Source of the DNA: Crystallibacter degradans
GTDB lineage: Bacteria > Actinomycetota > Actinomycetes > Actinomycetales > Micrococcaceae
DNA: 64,000 bases
Direction of reading: 5' to 3'
Assembly (NCBI RefSeq): GCF_012952295.1
Contig: NZ_JABBCH010000001.1
Location: 558,001 to 622,000 of the forward strand
A program made the position numbers and the translations under genes. How positions within the stretch are numbered: the first letter of the stretch is position 1; each line of letters starts with the position of its first letter. The notes under the pieces were generated by a model. That model saw nothing but the letters and a program-made list of their open reading frames with translations. It did not search any database and was not told where the DNA came from. Positions 41,587 to 50,233 of the stretch are shown here, one piece after another.

Positions 41587-43286
41587 CGCGAAACCTCGTC
41601 CGCCGCAGCCAGACCGCCGTCGCCGGCGTCCGCAGCCCCAAAGCCGGCGACCTCCGCCAGCTCTTCCGGCGCGTTGGCAGTGCCCGGCGGCATCGTCTCC
41701 GGATCGGTCACCAGGTGCAGCAGTGCCAACTTTCCGCTGGACAGCGCACGCTCCAGCGCGGGCCCGAACTCTTCGGTCTTCTCCACCCGTTCGCCGTGTC
41801 CACCGAAGCTGCGGATCCAGTCGGCGAAATCCGGGTTGACCATCGAGGTGCCGGACGGCCGGTCCGGGTAGTGGTTGCGTTGGTGCAGCACAATAGTGCC
41901 GTAAATCCCGTTGTCCACCACGATCACCAGCGGAGCGGCACCGTGCGCCGCGGCCACGGCCAGTTCCTGCGCGTTCATCAGGAAGTCGCCGTCGCCGCAG
42001 ACAGCCACCACCTGCCGGTCCGGCTCAATCAAGGACGCGGCAACGGCGGCCGGAACGGCCAGGCCCATGGCCCCGTTGCGCGGCCCGATCAGCGAACCGA
42101 ACCCGTGGTGGGTCAGGTAGCGGTGGCCCCAGAGCGTCGCGTTGCCCGCGCCGTACGTGACCACCTTGTCCGCGGGCAGCCGCTCTTCCAGCACGCCGAA
42201 CGCCACGCCCAGGTCAACGCCCGGGCTGTTGTCCGGCCGCGGGGTGGCGTACCGGCGCTGGTCCTCGGCGAGCGCTTCCATCCAGCCGCTCCCCCGGCTC
42301 CCGCGCGCCTCCGCGGCAGCCGGCAAGGCCGCAACAAACGACGACGGCGACACCGCCAGATGCAGGTTGATCCGGCCGGAATGCGTCGCGGCATCCGGGT
42401 CCGGCAGCACCAGCACCGTCGGCGTGTTGAAGCCCTTGGTGTAGCCGTCGCTGAGCACGTCGGTCCGTCCGCAGCCGACGAACACCAGCAGGTCGGCCTC
42501 GTCCAGGCGGGCCGCCAGCGTGTCCGCGCGGCCGTAGCCCAGCCAGCCGGCCCAGGCCGGAGAACCGTGCGGCACGACGTCGTACGCCCGCCAGTCCGCG
42601 GCCACCGGAACCTGCGCCTCGGCTGCCCAAGACGCGAGCTTCCCGCCGTCGTCGCCCCAGCCGTCCCCGCCAACCACAACAAGCGGGCGGGCGGCGGCGG
42701 CCAGCCGGCTGGCCAGTTCCTCCATCGCGGCCGGCGGCGGCACGGCAGCGGCCAGCGAACGCGGCGGGACTACGTCGGCGTCGGTCATACGGACCAGCAC
42801 GTCCTCCGGCAGGCCGATCACCACCGGCCCGGGCCGGCCGGACACCGCCAGCTGCAAAGCCTCGGCCACGGTCTCCGCGGCGCGGTGTTCGTCGTCGAGC
42901 ACCGCCACGCGCTTGGCCGTGGTCGAGAACCATCCCTCCAGGCTGAACTCCTGGAACGAATCCCGGCCCCGGTCCGCCACGGGGATCAGCCCGACAAACA
43001 GCACCAGCGGCGTCGCATCCTGCCAGGCGGTGTGCACCGCGATCATCGCGTTCGCCGCGCCAGGCCCGCGGGTGACCATCGCGATGCCCGGAATGCCGGT
43101 CTTGCGCCCCTCGGCCAGCGCCATGAACCCGGCGCCGCCCTCCTGGCGGCAGACCACCGTGGACACGGGCGAATCGTGCAGCCCGTCCAGCACGTCGAGG
43201 AAGCTCTCCCCCGGGACGGAATACACACGGCGGACGCCGTGCGCCTCAAGCTGGCGGACTATCAGATGGCCGGCTGACTGGGACAT
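41583..43286 (-). CDS. ThDP-dependent enzyme, acetolactate-synthase-like
   Basis: 567 residues from ATG 43286 (MSQSAGHLIVRQLEAHGV); six codons earlier another ATG exists but without better context. Typical three-domain fold: catalytic Glu in VCRQEGGAGFMALAEG, VTRGPGAANAMI, AVLDDEH, then the ThDP-binding GDGDFLMNAQELAVA with DNGIYG about 28 residues on (usually NN). No regulatory subunit gene nearby, and the pairing with amidases points to a catabolic carboligase or decarboxylase rather than valine synthesis. Substrate unknown. Confidence 0.85.
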   Translation of the reverse strand: MSQSAGHLIVRQLEAHGVRRVYSVPGESFLDVLDGLHDSPVSTVVCRQEGGAGFMALAEGRKTGIPGIAMVTRGPGAANAMIAVHTAWQDATPLVLFVGLIPVADRGRDSFQEFSLEGWFSTTAKRVAVLDDEHRAAETVAEALQLAVSGRPGPVVIGLPEDVLVRMTDADVVPPRSLAAAVPPPAAMEELASRLAAAARPLVVVGGDGWGDDGGKLASWAAEAQVPVAADWRAYDVVPHGSPAWAGWLGYGRADTLAARLDEADLLVFVGCGRTDVLSDGYTKGFNTPTVLVLPDPDAATHSGRINLHLAVSPSSFVAALPAAAEARGSRGSGWMEALAEDQRRYATPRPDNSPGVDLGVAFGVLEERLPADKVVTYGAGNATLWGHRYLTHHGFGSLIGPRNGAMGLAVPAAVAASLIEPDRQVVAVCGDGDFLMNAQELAVAAAHGAAPLVIVVDNGIYGTIVLHQRNHYPDRPSGTSMVNPDFADWIRSFGGHGERVEKTEEFGPALERALSSGKLALLHLVTDPETMPPGTANAPEELAEVAGFGAADAGDGGLAAADEVSR

Positions 43287-43376
43287 AGTGTGGAGCTCTT
43301 TCATCAGGAAGTCGTCGTCGGGAGTTCGTCGGGAGGTTCAGTAACGTCGGCGGCAGGTCGTCGTCGTACGTTGAAT

Positions 43377-44699
43377 TTAGTGCTTGAAGCCGGGCAGGTC
43401 CACGCTCATGCGCGGGGCCACGGCACCGGCAACGGCGGTGAACAGGCTCAGGAACACCAGCATGGCGGCGGCCGGCCACCAGTGGTTTGCGGCGGCGGCC
43501 ACCATGCCCGTAGCCAGCAGCGGGACGAAGCCGGAGAGCATGCCGGCGGTGTTCTGCGCGAAGCCCACGCCGGTGTAGCGGGTGCGGGCCGGGAACAGGC
43601 CGGTCAGCACCGTGCCGGAGGCGGCGTACGGGAAGGACAGCGTTGCCACGGCGAGGACCATACCGACTACCACCAGCACGGGGTTGCCGCTGGCCACCAG
43701 CATGAAGGACGGAACCGCGGCAATGGCGGAGGCGATGCCGCCCACCAGGATCACGCGGCTGCAGCCGTAGCGCTCGCCCAGCCGGCCGCCCAGGATCAGG
43801 ATGGGGATTTCCACGATGGCGGCGATCATGCCGCCGAGCAGCATCAACTGCGCGGAGTAGCCCAGGATGGCCACGCCGTAGTAGACCACAAACGCGGTGA
43901 CCAGGTAGAAACCGCCCACGCCCAGCAGGGCCGCGGCCATGCCGATGATGATGTGCTTCCAGGACTCGCGCAGCGTGGTGCGGATGGGGGCCTTCTCCAC
44001 CTGGTCGTGCTCCATCAGCTCGGTGAAGACCGGGGACTCTTCGAGCCGGCTGCGGATGTAGAGCGCAATCAGCAGCATCGGGATGGCGGCCAGGAACGGG
44101 ATGCGCCAGCCGAACGAGTTGAAGCTCTCCTGCGAGAAGAACAGCGTCATCAGGAAGAAGCCACCCGAGGAGAGGATGGTGCCGATCGGCGAACCGATCT
44201 GCGGCAGCGCGGCGTAGCGGGCGCGGCGCTCCAGCGGCGCGTTCTCCACCACAATGGTCATCGCGCCGGACCACTCGCCGCCCACAAACAGGCCCTGGAA
44301 CACGCGCAGCAGCACCAGCAGCACCGGAGCGGCAATGCCGATGGCGGCGTAGGTCGGCAGCAGGCCGATCAGCCCGGTCACCGCGCCGATGCCCACAATG
44401 GTGACCATCAGGGTCTTGCGGCGGCCGATCCTGTCGCCCATGGCACCGAAGAACATGCCGCCCAGCGGACGGGCTACCAAGCCCACGCCGAAGGTGGCGA
44501 AGGAGGCCAGCGCCGCCGCCGTGGCGTTCTCGTTGGCGAAGTACTGGACGTTGAACACCAGCGCCGCCGCCGCGCTGAACAGGAAGAAGTCGTACCACTC
44601 CATCGCGGTGCCGATGAGGGCGCCCATGGAGACCTTCATCGCCTCCTTGTCGGTGATCTTCCGGGTGGCCCCGGCCTCGAGGTTCAGGGTCTGTGACAT
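43377..44699 (-). CDS. MFS transporter of the metabolite:H+ symporter (MHS) family
   Basis: 440 residues from ATG 44699 with GGAGG 5 bases upstream. 12 membrane segments. The MHS signatures are GTAMEWYDFFLFSAAAAL near the start and GDRIGRRKTLMVTI between helices 2 and 3. Family members import dicarboxylates, betaines, shikimate and similar. First gene of the four-gene minus-strand operon, 167 bp from the divergent PucR-type regulator and therefore its probable target. The 90-bp gap before the ThDP gene is rich in GTCGTC repeats. Confidence 0.87.
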   Translation of the reverse strand: MSQTLNLEAGATRKITDKEAMKVSMGALIGTAMEWYDFFLFSAAAALVFNVQYFANENATAAALASFATFGVGLVARPLGGMFFGAMGDRIGRRKTLMVTIVGIGAVTGLIGLLPTYAAIGIAAPVLLVLLRVFQGLFVGGEWSGAMTIVVENAPLERRARYAALPQIGSPIGTILSSGGFFLMTLFFSQESFNSFGWRIPFLAAIPMLLIALYIRSRLEESPVFTELMEHDQVEKAPIRTTLRESWKHIIIGMAAALLGVGGFYLVTAFVVYYGVAILGYSAQLMLLGGMIAAIVEIPILILGGRLGERYGCSRVILVGGIASAIAAVPSFMLVASGNPVLVVVGMVLAVATLSFPYAASGTVLTGLFPARTRYTGVGFAQNTAGMLSGFVPLLATGMVAAAANHWWPAAAMLVFLSLFTAVAGAVAPRMSVDLPGFKH

Positions 44700-44831
44700 G
44701 GTGCCTCCACGCTTGGTGTTCGGACTGCCCATTGCGCCGAACGGTGCGCAACGGACTGGGAATGAACACCAGCATTCCAGAGTGTGCCGCGTCACACCCG
44801 CACGAAAAGTCGCGGGTTTCGGCGGCTACAA

Positions 44832-44845
44832 TGTGCAAAAGCACA
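44832..44845. promoter_or_regulatory. Operator candidate in front of the PucR-type regulator and MFS operon
   Basis: TGTGC-AAAA-GCACA is a perfect inverted repeat 22 bp upstream of the regulator ATG and within the divergent promoter region. Good size for a dimeric HTH protein, most simply the neighbouring regulator. Confidence 0.5.
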
Positions 44846-44866
44846 AAAATCGGGGCGGATAACACC

Positions 44867-46048
44867 ATGGCAATACCCAGGAAACAAAAGAACGACGACG
44901 ACGCCGCGCAGGCCGCCCGCTGGAACGGCCTGCTGGACCAGTTGTCTGTGGACGCGCTGACGGACCTCTTCATCGAGCGCGTCCTGCAGCTCGACGACTA
45001 CCGCGACGGCGTCCTGCCGGCCAGCGAGATCCGCCGCACCGGTGCCGCCTCGTTCGAGGCACTGATCGAAAGCCTGCGCCCCGGCGCCGACAATGAACGC
45101 CTGATGGCCGAACGCCAGAACATCTCGCTGGACGTCGGTGTCTCCCGCGCCCGCGCCGGCATCCCCATCGAGTCGCTGATGACGGCCATCCGGATCGACT
45201 TCACCGTGATCTGGGGCGAGCTCATGGCGCTGGCGGATCCGGGCGACGCCGAGCTGCTGGTCCGCCGCGCCGAGACGGTCTGGCAGGTGGTGGACTCCTA
45301 CGCCGCGCAGACCCAGGCCACCTACATCGCCGAGCGCCAGCGCATGGCCCAGGAAGCGTCCTCCGTGCGGCAGGGCCACGTCGCCACCATGTTCGGACAG
45401 GTCAGCCCGGCGCCCGAAATGCTCGCCCGCATCGCCGACGAGCTGGGCATCAACGAAGACGCTCCCCTCGTCGTGGCGGCAGCAACAACGGACGACGCCG
45501 CCGCCCTCCGTGTGGTGATCGCCGCGGCTTCCCGCCGTGGTACAGAAGTGTTCACCCACCCGTTGCCGGACGGGCTGGTCGCGTTCTGGGCCGCGGACGA
45601 CCGCCCCGGCAGCGCCGTGCGCGAAGCCATCGAGCAGGTCCGGCAGATCAGGTGCGGCCTGGTGCAGCAGGTCCGCGGACTCGCGGACCTGCGCGTCGCG
45701 GCCCAGGCGGCCCGCGCCCTGGCATCCCTGGTCGAAGACACCGACCATCAAGCGCTCACCATGCGCAACGCCTGGGCACGCCTCGCCCGCCACCGCCTCT
45801 CGGAAACCGGCGTCCCCGTAGTCCCCGACGTCGAAGCAGCTCTGGCTCAAAGCGGACCAGCAGAAAGGGCGCGGCTGGAGGAAGCAGTCCGGTCCTACTT
45901 GGCCACCGGCAGTATCGCCCAGTCCGCCGACCTACTCTTCTGCCACCGCAACACGCTCATGAACCGCCTCCGCCGCTTCACCGACCTCACCGGCATCGAC
46001 GTCACCATCCCCCAACAAGCCGCCCGCCTCGTCGTCGCCTGGTCCTGA
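44867..46048 (+). CDS. PucR/CdaR-type helix-turn-helix regulator, full-length copy
   Basis: 393 residues from ATG 44867. N-terminal RsbRD/PucR-like helical domain (LLDQLSVDALTDLFIERVLQ to about 150), a central CdaR/GGDEF-like region, and the C-terminal PucR helix-turn-helix (EEAVRSYLATGSIAQSADLL, CHRNTLMNRLRRFTDLTGI). Probably activates the divergent MFS-ThDP-amidase operon in response to its substrate. Its last 311 codons recur at 50869-51801. Just after the stop, a 17-base unit TGGTCCTGAACGTAGTC is tandemly duplicated in this copy only (46040-46073). Confidence 0.85.
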   Translation: MAIPRKQKNDDDAAQAARWNGLLDQLSVDALTDLFIERVLQLDDYRDGVLPASEIRRTGAASFEALIESLRPGADNERLMAERQNISLDVGVSRARAGIPIESLMTAIRIDFTVIWGELMALADPGDAELLVRRAETVWQVVDSYAAQTQATYIAERQRMAQEASSVRQGHVATMFGQVSPAPEMLARIADELGINEDAPLVVAAATTDDAAALRVVIAAASRRGTEVFTHPLPDGLVAFWAADDRPGSAVREAIEQVRQIRCGLVQQVRGLADLRVAAQAARALASLVEDTDHQALTMRNAWARLARHRLSETGVPVVPDVEAALAQSGPAERARLEEAVRSYLATGSIAQSADLLFCHRNTLMNRLRRFTDLTGIDVTIPQQAARLVVAWS

Positions 46049-46114
46049 ACGTAGTCTGGTCCTGAATGCCGTCACCGTCGCAAGGCACAGTGCTCCGGCT
46101 GCATAGAATGAACA
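45116..46114 (+). repeat. Direct repeat, left copy (3' part of PucR-type gene plus downstream promoter)
   Basis: Matches 50869-51850 at roughly nine bases in ten by eye, with no indel over the coding part (932 bases between the same landmarks in both copies). Similarity continues past the stop to GCTGCATAGAATGAACA, which is the probable -10 region (TAGAAT) of the gntR gene. The left copy is 17 bases longer because of a small tandem duplication. Confidence 0.85.
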
Positions 46115-46138
46115 GGTGATTTCAAACCCGGGGCCCGT

Positions 46139-46852
46139 ATGAGTTCGCGCCTGCACAATCTGGTCATCGAGACGCTGGCGCAGCGCATCGTCTCGGGCGA
46201 AATGGCACCGGGAACCACCATGTACTCCGAGCATTTGGAGGAAGAACTAAACGTTTCCCGCTCGGTCGCCAGGGAAGCGGTGCGCGTGCTGCAGTCCCTT
46301 GGCCTGGTGGAGACGGTCAAACGCGTCGGCATCCGCGTGCTGCCCCGGGAACGCTGGCATGTCCTGGACCCTTCGGTGATCCGGTGGCGGCTGGCCAACG
46401 CGGGCAAGGGCACCCAGCTGCGGTCGCTGACCGAGCTGCGCTCCGCCGTCGAACCCGCGGCCGCGGAACTTGCGGCGCTGCACTCCCCCGAGGACCTCTC
46501 CGCCGAACTGCTGGCGGTGGCCGCGAAGATGCGCGCCGTGGGCCGGGCCGGAGACCTGCAGCAGTTTTTGGAGCTGGACATCCACTTCCATTCGCTGGTC
46601 CTGGCCGCCTCCGGCAACGAGATGTTCGCGCAGATGGACTCGATGATCGCCGAGGTCCTGCGCGGACGCACCGACTACGGGCTGATGCCGGAACATCCGC
46701 ATGAGGAGGCGCTGCAGCTGCATGTCGACGTCGCCGACGCCATTCAGAGCGGGCGACCGGAGGCCGCGCGGGAGGCGATGGACAAGATCATGCGGCGGAC
46801 CGTGGCCGAGGTCCAGGGCGTCTGGCAGCACGAGCCGCGCGTTTTTACCTGA
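46139..46852 (+). CDS. GntR/FadR-family regulator of the gluconate/idonate cluster
   Basis: 237 residues. Winged helix (residues 5-75: LHNLVIETLAQRIVSGEMAPG, YSEHLEEELNVSRSVAREAVR) and FCD domain (LELDIHFHSLVLAASGNEMF, EALQLHVDVADAIQSG). In actinobacteria such proteins repress gntK/gntP and idn genes until gluconate is present. It is convergent with idnD via a hairpin, and palindromes with the core ATCAAATCAGAT near gntK are candidate targets. Confidence 0.84.
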   Translation: MSSRLHNLVIETLAQRIVSGEMAPGTTMYSEHLEEELNVSRSVAREAVRVLQSLGLVETVKRVGIRVLPRERWHVLDPSVIRWRLANAGKGTQLRSLTELRSAVEPAAAELAALHSPEDLSAELLAVAAKMRAVGRAGDLQQFLELDIHFHSLVLAASGNEMFAQMDSMIAEVLRGRTDYGLMPEHPHEEALQLHVDVADAIQSGRPEAAREAMDKIMRRTVAEVQGVWQHEPRVFT

Positions 46853-46867
46853 ACCGTCCTTAACCGG

Positions 46868-46903
46868 GCGGAGCGGCCCCGGTGGGTACCAGGGCCGCTC
46901 CGC
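46868..46903. terminator. Bidirectional hairpin between gntR and idnD
   Basis: GCGGAGCGGCCC (46868-46879) pairs perfectly with 46892-46903 around a 12-base loop; 12 bp, located between convergent stops. Confidence 0.78.
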
Positions 46904-46915
46904 TCATTCGGCCGG

Positions 46916-47971
46916 CTAGTCCGCGGCGCCGAAACGCAGCAGCACCTTTCCGCTGCTGGCCGAGTCGCGGGCCATCCCGAATGCTTCCAGGGTGTCTTCG
47001 ATGTCGTACTCGTGCGTGATCACCGGATCGGCTTGCAGGGATCCGTCGGCCATGGCCGCGACCACCTCGTCGATTTCGTCGTTGAAGCGGAAGGAACCCA
47101 CCAGCTCGAGTTCGCGGGTGATGGCCAGCGAGACCAGCGCGGGCTGTTCGCCGGAGGGCAGCAGGCCGACCATAACCACGCGGCCGCCACGGGTGGCCCC
47201 GCGCACGGCCGAGGCCAGGCCGCGGTGGTTGCCGGAGGATTCGAAGCAGACATCGGCGTCGACGGCGGCAATCGCCTCCGCGTCCGTGGCGTGCAGCGTG
47301 CGCGTGGCGCCTACCGCGCGGGCAATCTCCAGCGGCTTGTCGTGCATGTCGACGGCGATGACCTCGGCCGCCCCGGCCGTGCGCAGCACCGCGACGATCA
47401 GCGCGCCGATCGGTCCGGCGCCGATGACCAGGGCGCGTTTGCCCTTGACGTCTCCGGCCCGCGAAACCGCGTGCCAGGCGACGCTCGCCGGTTCCACCAG
47501 CGCGGCCCGGCGCAGCGGCAGCTCCGCCGGAAGCGGGCGCAGCATCCGCGTCGGCAGGTTGATGTAGCGGGCAAACGCCCCTTCGGTATGTGGGAAGCGG
47601 GCGGCGCTGCCCAGGTAGGTGCAGCCCGGGGAAAGGTTGGGCCGTTCCGCCGGGTAGCGGGAACCGTCGCCGGGGCCGGGGGTGGCCGGATGGACGACGA
47701 CGGCGGTGCCAGCCGCCGGACCACTGCCGTCGGCAGCCTGCACGGCCACGCGGCCGGACACTTCATGACCCAGCAGCATCGGGGCCTTGAGGATGGACTC
47801 CCCCGCGGCGCCGTGCTGCCAGTAGTGCAGGTCGGAACCGCAGATTCCGCCGTAGACAATCTCGACGACGGCCTCGTTCGGCTTCGGCTCGGCGCGGTCG
47901 AACGCCTCGACCCGCAGGTCACCGGCGCCGTGGGCGACCACGCCCAGGGTCGAGGAGGGGAGCTGGTTCAT
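46916..47971 (-). CDS. idnD: Zinc-type alcohol dehydrogenase, L-idonate 5-dehydrogenase type
   Basis: 351 residues from ATG 47971. Medium-chain dehydrogenase: catalytic zinc ligands in YGGICGSDLHYWQHGAAGES and LLGHEVSGRV, coenzyme site VIGAGPIGALIVAVLRTAGA. The region that in IdnD normally carries four structural-zinc Cys residues reads TPGPGDGSRYPAERPNLSPG followed by CTYLGSAA, so only one Cys is left and the structural zinc site is lost. It oxidises L-idonate to 5-ketogluconate (from family and neighbours). Last gene of the gntK-gntP-idnO-idnD operon. Confidence 0.82.
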   Translation of the reverse strand: MNQLPSSTLGVVAHGAGDLRVEAFDRAEPKPNEAVVEIVYGGICGSDLHYWQHGAAGESILKAPMLLGHEVSGRVAVQAADGSGPAAGTAVVVHPATPGPGDGSRYPAERPNLSPGCTYLGSAARFPHTEGAFARYINLPTRMLRPLPAELPLRRAALVEPASVAWHAVSRAGDVKGKRALVIGAGPIGALIVAVLRTAGAAEVIAVDMHDKPLEIARAVGATRTLHATDAEAIAAVDADVCFESSGNHRGLASAVRGATRGGRVVMVGLLPSGEQPALVSLAITRELELVGSFRFNDEIDEVVAAMADGSLQADPVITHEYDIEDTLEAFGMARDSASSGKVLLRFGAAD

Positions 47972-47999
47972 TGCAGCAGGTTCCTTTCGGCTGGTCTGG

Positions 48000-48773
48000 T
48001 CAGACAACGGTGGTCATGCCGCCGTCGATGAAGACGACCTGCCCGTTGACGAAGTTGGAAGCATCCGAGGCCAGCCAGAGCGCGGGGCCGATGATGTCCT
48101 CAACCGTGCCCCAGCGGTGGGCGGGAGTACGGCCCAGGATCCAGCTGTTGAACGCCGGATCATCAACCAGGTTCTGGGTCATTTCGGTGTGGATGTAGCC
48201 CGGGGCGATGGCGTTGATCTGCAGGCCGGATGCGGCCCACTCGGCGGTCATGGCCCGGGTCAGGTTTCGGATGCCGCCCTTGGACGCCGTATACGGGGCA
48301 ATGGTCGGGCGGGCCAGGTCGGCCTGCACCGAGGCAATGTTGATGATCTTCCCCTCGCCCCGGGGAATCATGTGCCGGGCGGCTTCACGGCCCACGAGGA
48401 ACGCGCTGGTCAGGTTGGTGCGCAGCACCCGCTCCCAGTCGGCCACGTCCAGGTCCAGCATCGGCACGCGGTGCTGCACTCCGGCGTTGTTGACCAGGAT
48501 GCGCAACGATCCGATTTCGCGCTCGACCCAGGCAACGCCGTCGGCCGTTGCTTCGGCGTCGGTGACGTCGAAGGCCTTGGCGAAAATCCGCTCCGCCCCG
48601 ACCTCGGCGGCCAGCTTTTCGCGGGCGGCTTCCAGCCGGTCCGGGTCCAGCCCGTTGAGGACTACGGTGGCGCCGGCAGCGGCGAGCCCCCGGGCAATGG
48701 CGTTGCCGATGCCCCGGCTGGAGCCGGTCACCAGGGCTACCCGGCCGGTGATGTCGAACATGTTCACAGACAT
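48000..48773 (-). CDS. idnO: Short-chain dehydrogenase, 5-keto-D-gluconate reductase type
   Basis: 257 residues. Rossmann enzyme: TGSSRGIGNAIARGLAAAG (coenzyme), LVNNAGVQHRVPML, catalytic Ser in INIASVQADLARP, YTASKGG with the Tyr-x3-Lys pair, and a C-terminal NFVNGQVVFIDGGMT. Interconverts gluconate and 5-ketogluconate. 28 bp upstream of idnD, preceded by a 27-base hairpin that follows gntP and may modulate expression of the two idn genes. Confidence 0.86.
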   Translation of the reverse strand: MSVNMFDITGRVALVTGSSRGIGNAIARGLAAAGATVVLNGLDPDRLEAAREKLAAEVGAERIFAKAFDVTDAEATADGVAWVEREIGSLRILVNNAGVQHRVPMLDLDVADWERVLRTNLTSAFLVGREAARHMIPRGEGKIINIASVQADLARPTIAPYTASKGGIRNLTRAMTAEWAASGLQINAIAPGYIHTEMTQNLVDDPAFNSWILGRTPAHRWGTVEDIIGPALWLASDASNFVNGQVVFIDGGMTTVV

Positions 48774-48788
48774 AAGTTTTCCTTGCAG

Positions 48789-48815
48789 GGCGGGGGCGGT
48801 GCTGCCGCCCCCGCC
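48789..48815 (-). terminator. Intercistronic hairpin between gntP and idnO
   Basis: GGCGGGGGCGG (48789-48799) and CCGCCCCCGCC (48805-48815) form an 11-bp all-GC stem with a 5-base loop. No T run follows, so it may be an attenuator or an mRNA-stabilising element within the operon rather than a full terminator. Confidence 0.55.
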
Positions 48816-48824
48816 GCGGGGTTG

Positions 48825-50228
48825 CTAGACGGACGAGGCGATCATGAAGATGGCCAGGGCCAGGACGAAGCCGATCACGCCGATGAGTGCCTGACCGACC
48901 GTCCACGTCTTCAGGGTGGTCTTGGTGTCCATGCCGAAGAAGCGGCTGACCAGCCAGAAGCCGGAGTCGTTGACGTGGCCGGCGAACACGGAGCCGGCGG
49001 CCAGGGCCAGCACGATCGCTGCCAGTTCCACCGGGTTGTAGCTGGCGTTGCCGGCCACCACCGGCTGGACCAGTGCCGCGGCCGTGGTCAGCGCGACGGT
49101 AGCCGAGCCCTGCGCCACGCGGACAATAGCGGCGATCACGAAGCCGGCAACGATGACCGGCAAGCCGACCGCATCCAGCGAATCCGCCAGGGCGTTGCCG
49201 ATTCCGCTGGCGCGCAGCACGCCGCCGAACATACCACCGGCACCGGTGATGAGAATGATCGAGCAGACCGGGCCGAGGGCGCTGTCCACCACGGTTTCGG
49301 TGAGGCTGTGCTTCTTGCCCTGGCGGTGGCCGAGCATCCACATGGCGATGAACACGGTGATCAGCAGCGCCACAGGCGTTTCGCCGAAGGTGCGCACAAT
49401 CTGTACCCAGGTGTCATCCAGCGAGACGACGCCTGCTGTGGCCAGCATGTTCAGGCCGGTGTTGAGGAAGATCAGCACCAGCGGCAGGAGCAACAGGAAC
49501 ATGATGGTGCCCAGCTTGGGCGCGGAGCGGAACTCGGACTCGGCCGAACCCTTCGGCGCGTCCAGGATGTCCGGCACCGGCACCTGGATGCGCCGGCCGA
49601 GGAACTTACCGAACAGGTAGCCAACCACGTACCAGGTGGGCAGGGCGACAACCAGGCCAAGGACCAGGACCAGCCCGACGTCGGCGCCGAGCAGGCCTGT
49701 TGCGGCCACGGGGCCGGGGTGCGGCGGCACGAAGATGTGCATGACCGAGAACGCAGTGGCTGCCGGGAAGGCGTAGAGCAGCAGCGATCCGCCCAGCCGG
49801 CGGGCCACGGTGAAGATGATCGGCAGCATGACCACAAGGCCGGCATCGAAGAAGATCGGGAAGCCGAACAGCAGCGACGCCACGGACAGCGCCAGCGGAG
49901 CCCGCTTTTCCCCGAAGCGGCGGATCAGCGCACTGGTGAGCACGTCCGCACCGCCGGAGACCTCCAGCATGCGCCCCAGCATCGCACCGAGGCCGACCAG
50001 CAGCGCAACGCTGCCCAGAGTAGTGCCGAAGCCGCCCAGCAGCGTCGGCACGATGTCCGCTGCGGAGATGCCGGTAGCCACAGCGGTCAGCAGGCTGACC
50101 ACGATCAGCGCCAGGAAGGCATGCACGCGGAACCGCATGATCAGCACGAGCAGCAGCGCGATCGCTGCCGTGGCCACGCCCAACAGGGCAGGCGTACCCA
50201 ACGTCCAGTTGAGTTCGAGATCCGTCAT
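48825..50228 (-). CDS. gntP: GntP-family gluconate:H+ symporter
   Basis: 467 residues with about 12-14 membrane segments. Family marks: LVGLGAMLGRMLEVSGGADVL, FVPPHPGPVAATGLLGADVG and GHVNDSGFWLVSRFFGMD near the end. Imports gluconate or idonate with protons across the membrane. Only 5 bp separates it from gntK upstream, so both are one translation unit. With idnO and idnD the operon would take up L-idonate or gluconate and deliver 6-phosphogluconate. Confidence 0.9.
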   Translation of the reverse strand: MTDLELNWTLGTPALLGVATAAIALLLVLIMRFRVHAFLALIVVSLLTAVATGISAADIVPTLLGGFGTTLGSVALLVGLGAMLGRMLEVSGGADVLTSALIRRFGEKRAPLALSVASLLFGFPIFFDAGLVVMLPIIFTVARRLGGSLLLYAFPAATAFSVMHIFVPPHPGPVAATGLLGADVGLVLVLGLVVALPTWYVVGYLFGKFLGRRIQVPVPDILDAPKGSAESEFRSAPKLGTIMFLLLLPLVLIFLNTGLNMLATAGVVSLDDTWVQIVRTFGETPVALLITVFIAMWMLGHRQGKKHSLTETVVDSALGPVCSIILITGAGGMFGGVLRASGIGNALADSLDAVGLPVIVAGFVIAAIVRVAQGSATVALTTAAALVQPVVAGNASYNPVELAAIVLALAAGSVFAGHVNDSGFWLVSRFFGMDTKTTLKTWTVGQALIGVIGFVLALAIFMIASSV

Positions 50229-50233
50229 TTGTC

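Noticed and set aside
41715-43277. A 520-codon open frame opposite the ThDP enzyme
   Set aside because: Same shadow effect; the minus-strand ThDP protein has all catalytic motifs.
43290-43376. GTCGTCGT-rich stretch as a possible microsatellite or regulatory repeat
   Set aside because: Similar GTCGTC runs recur throughout the window and reflect composition and Asp/Val codon bias rather than an element.
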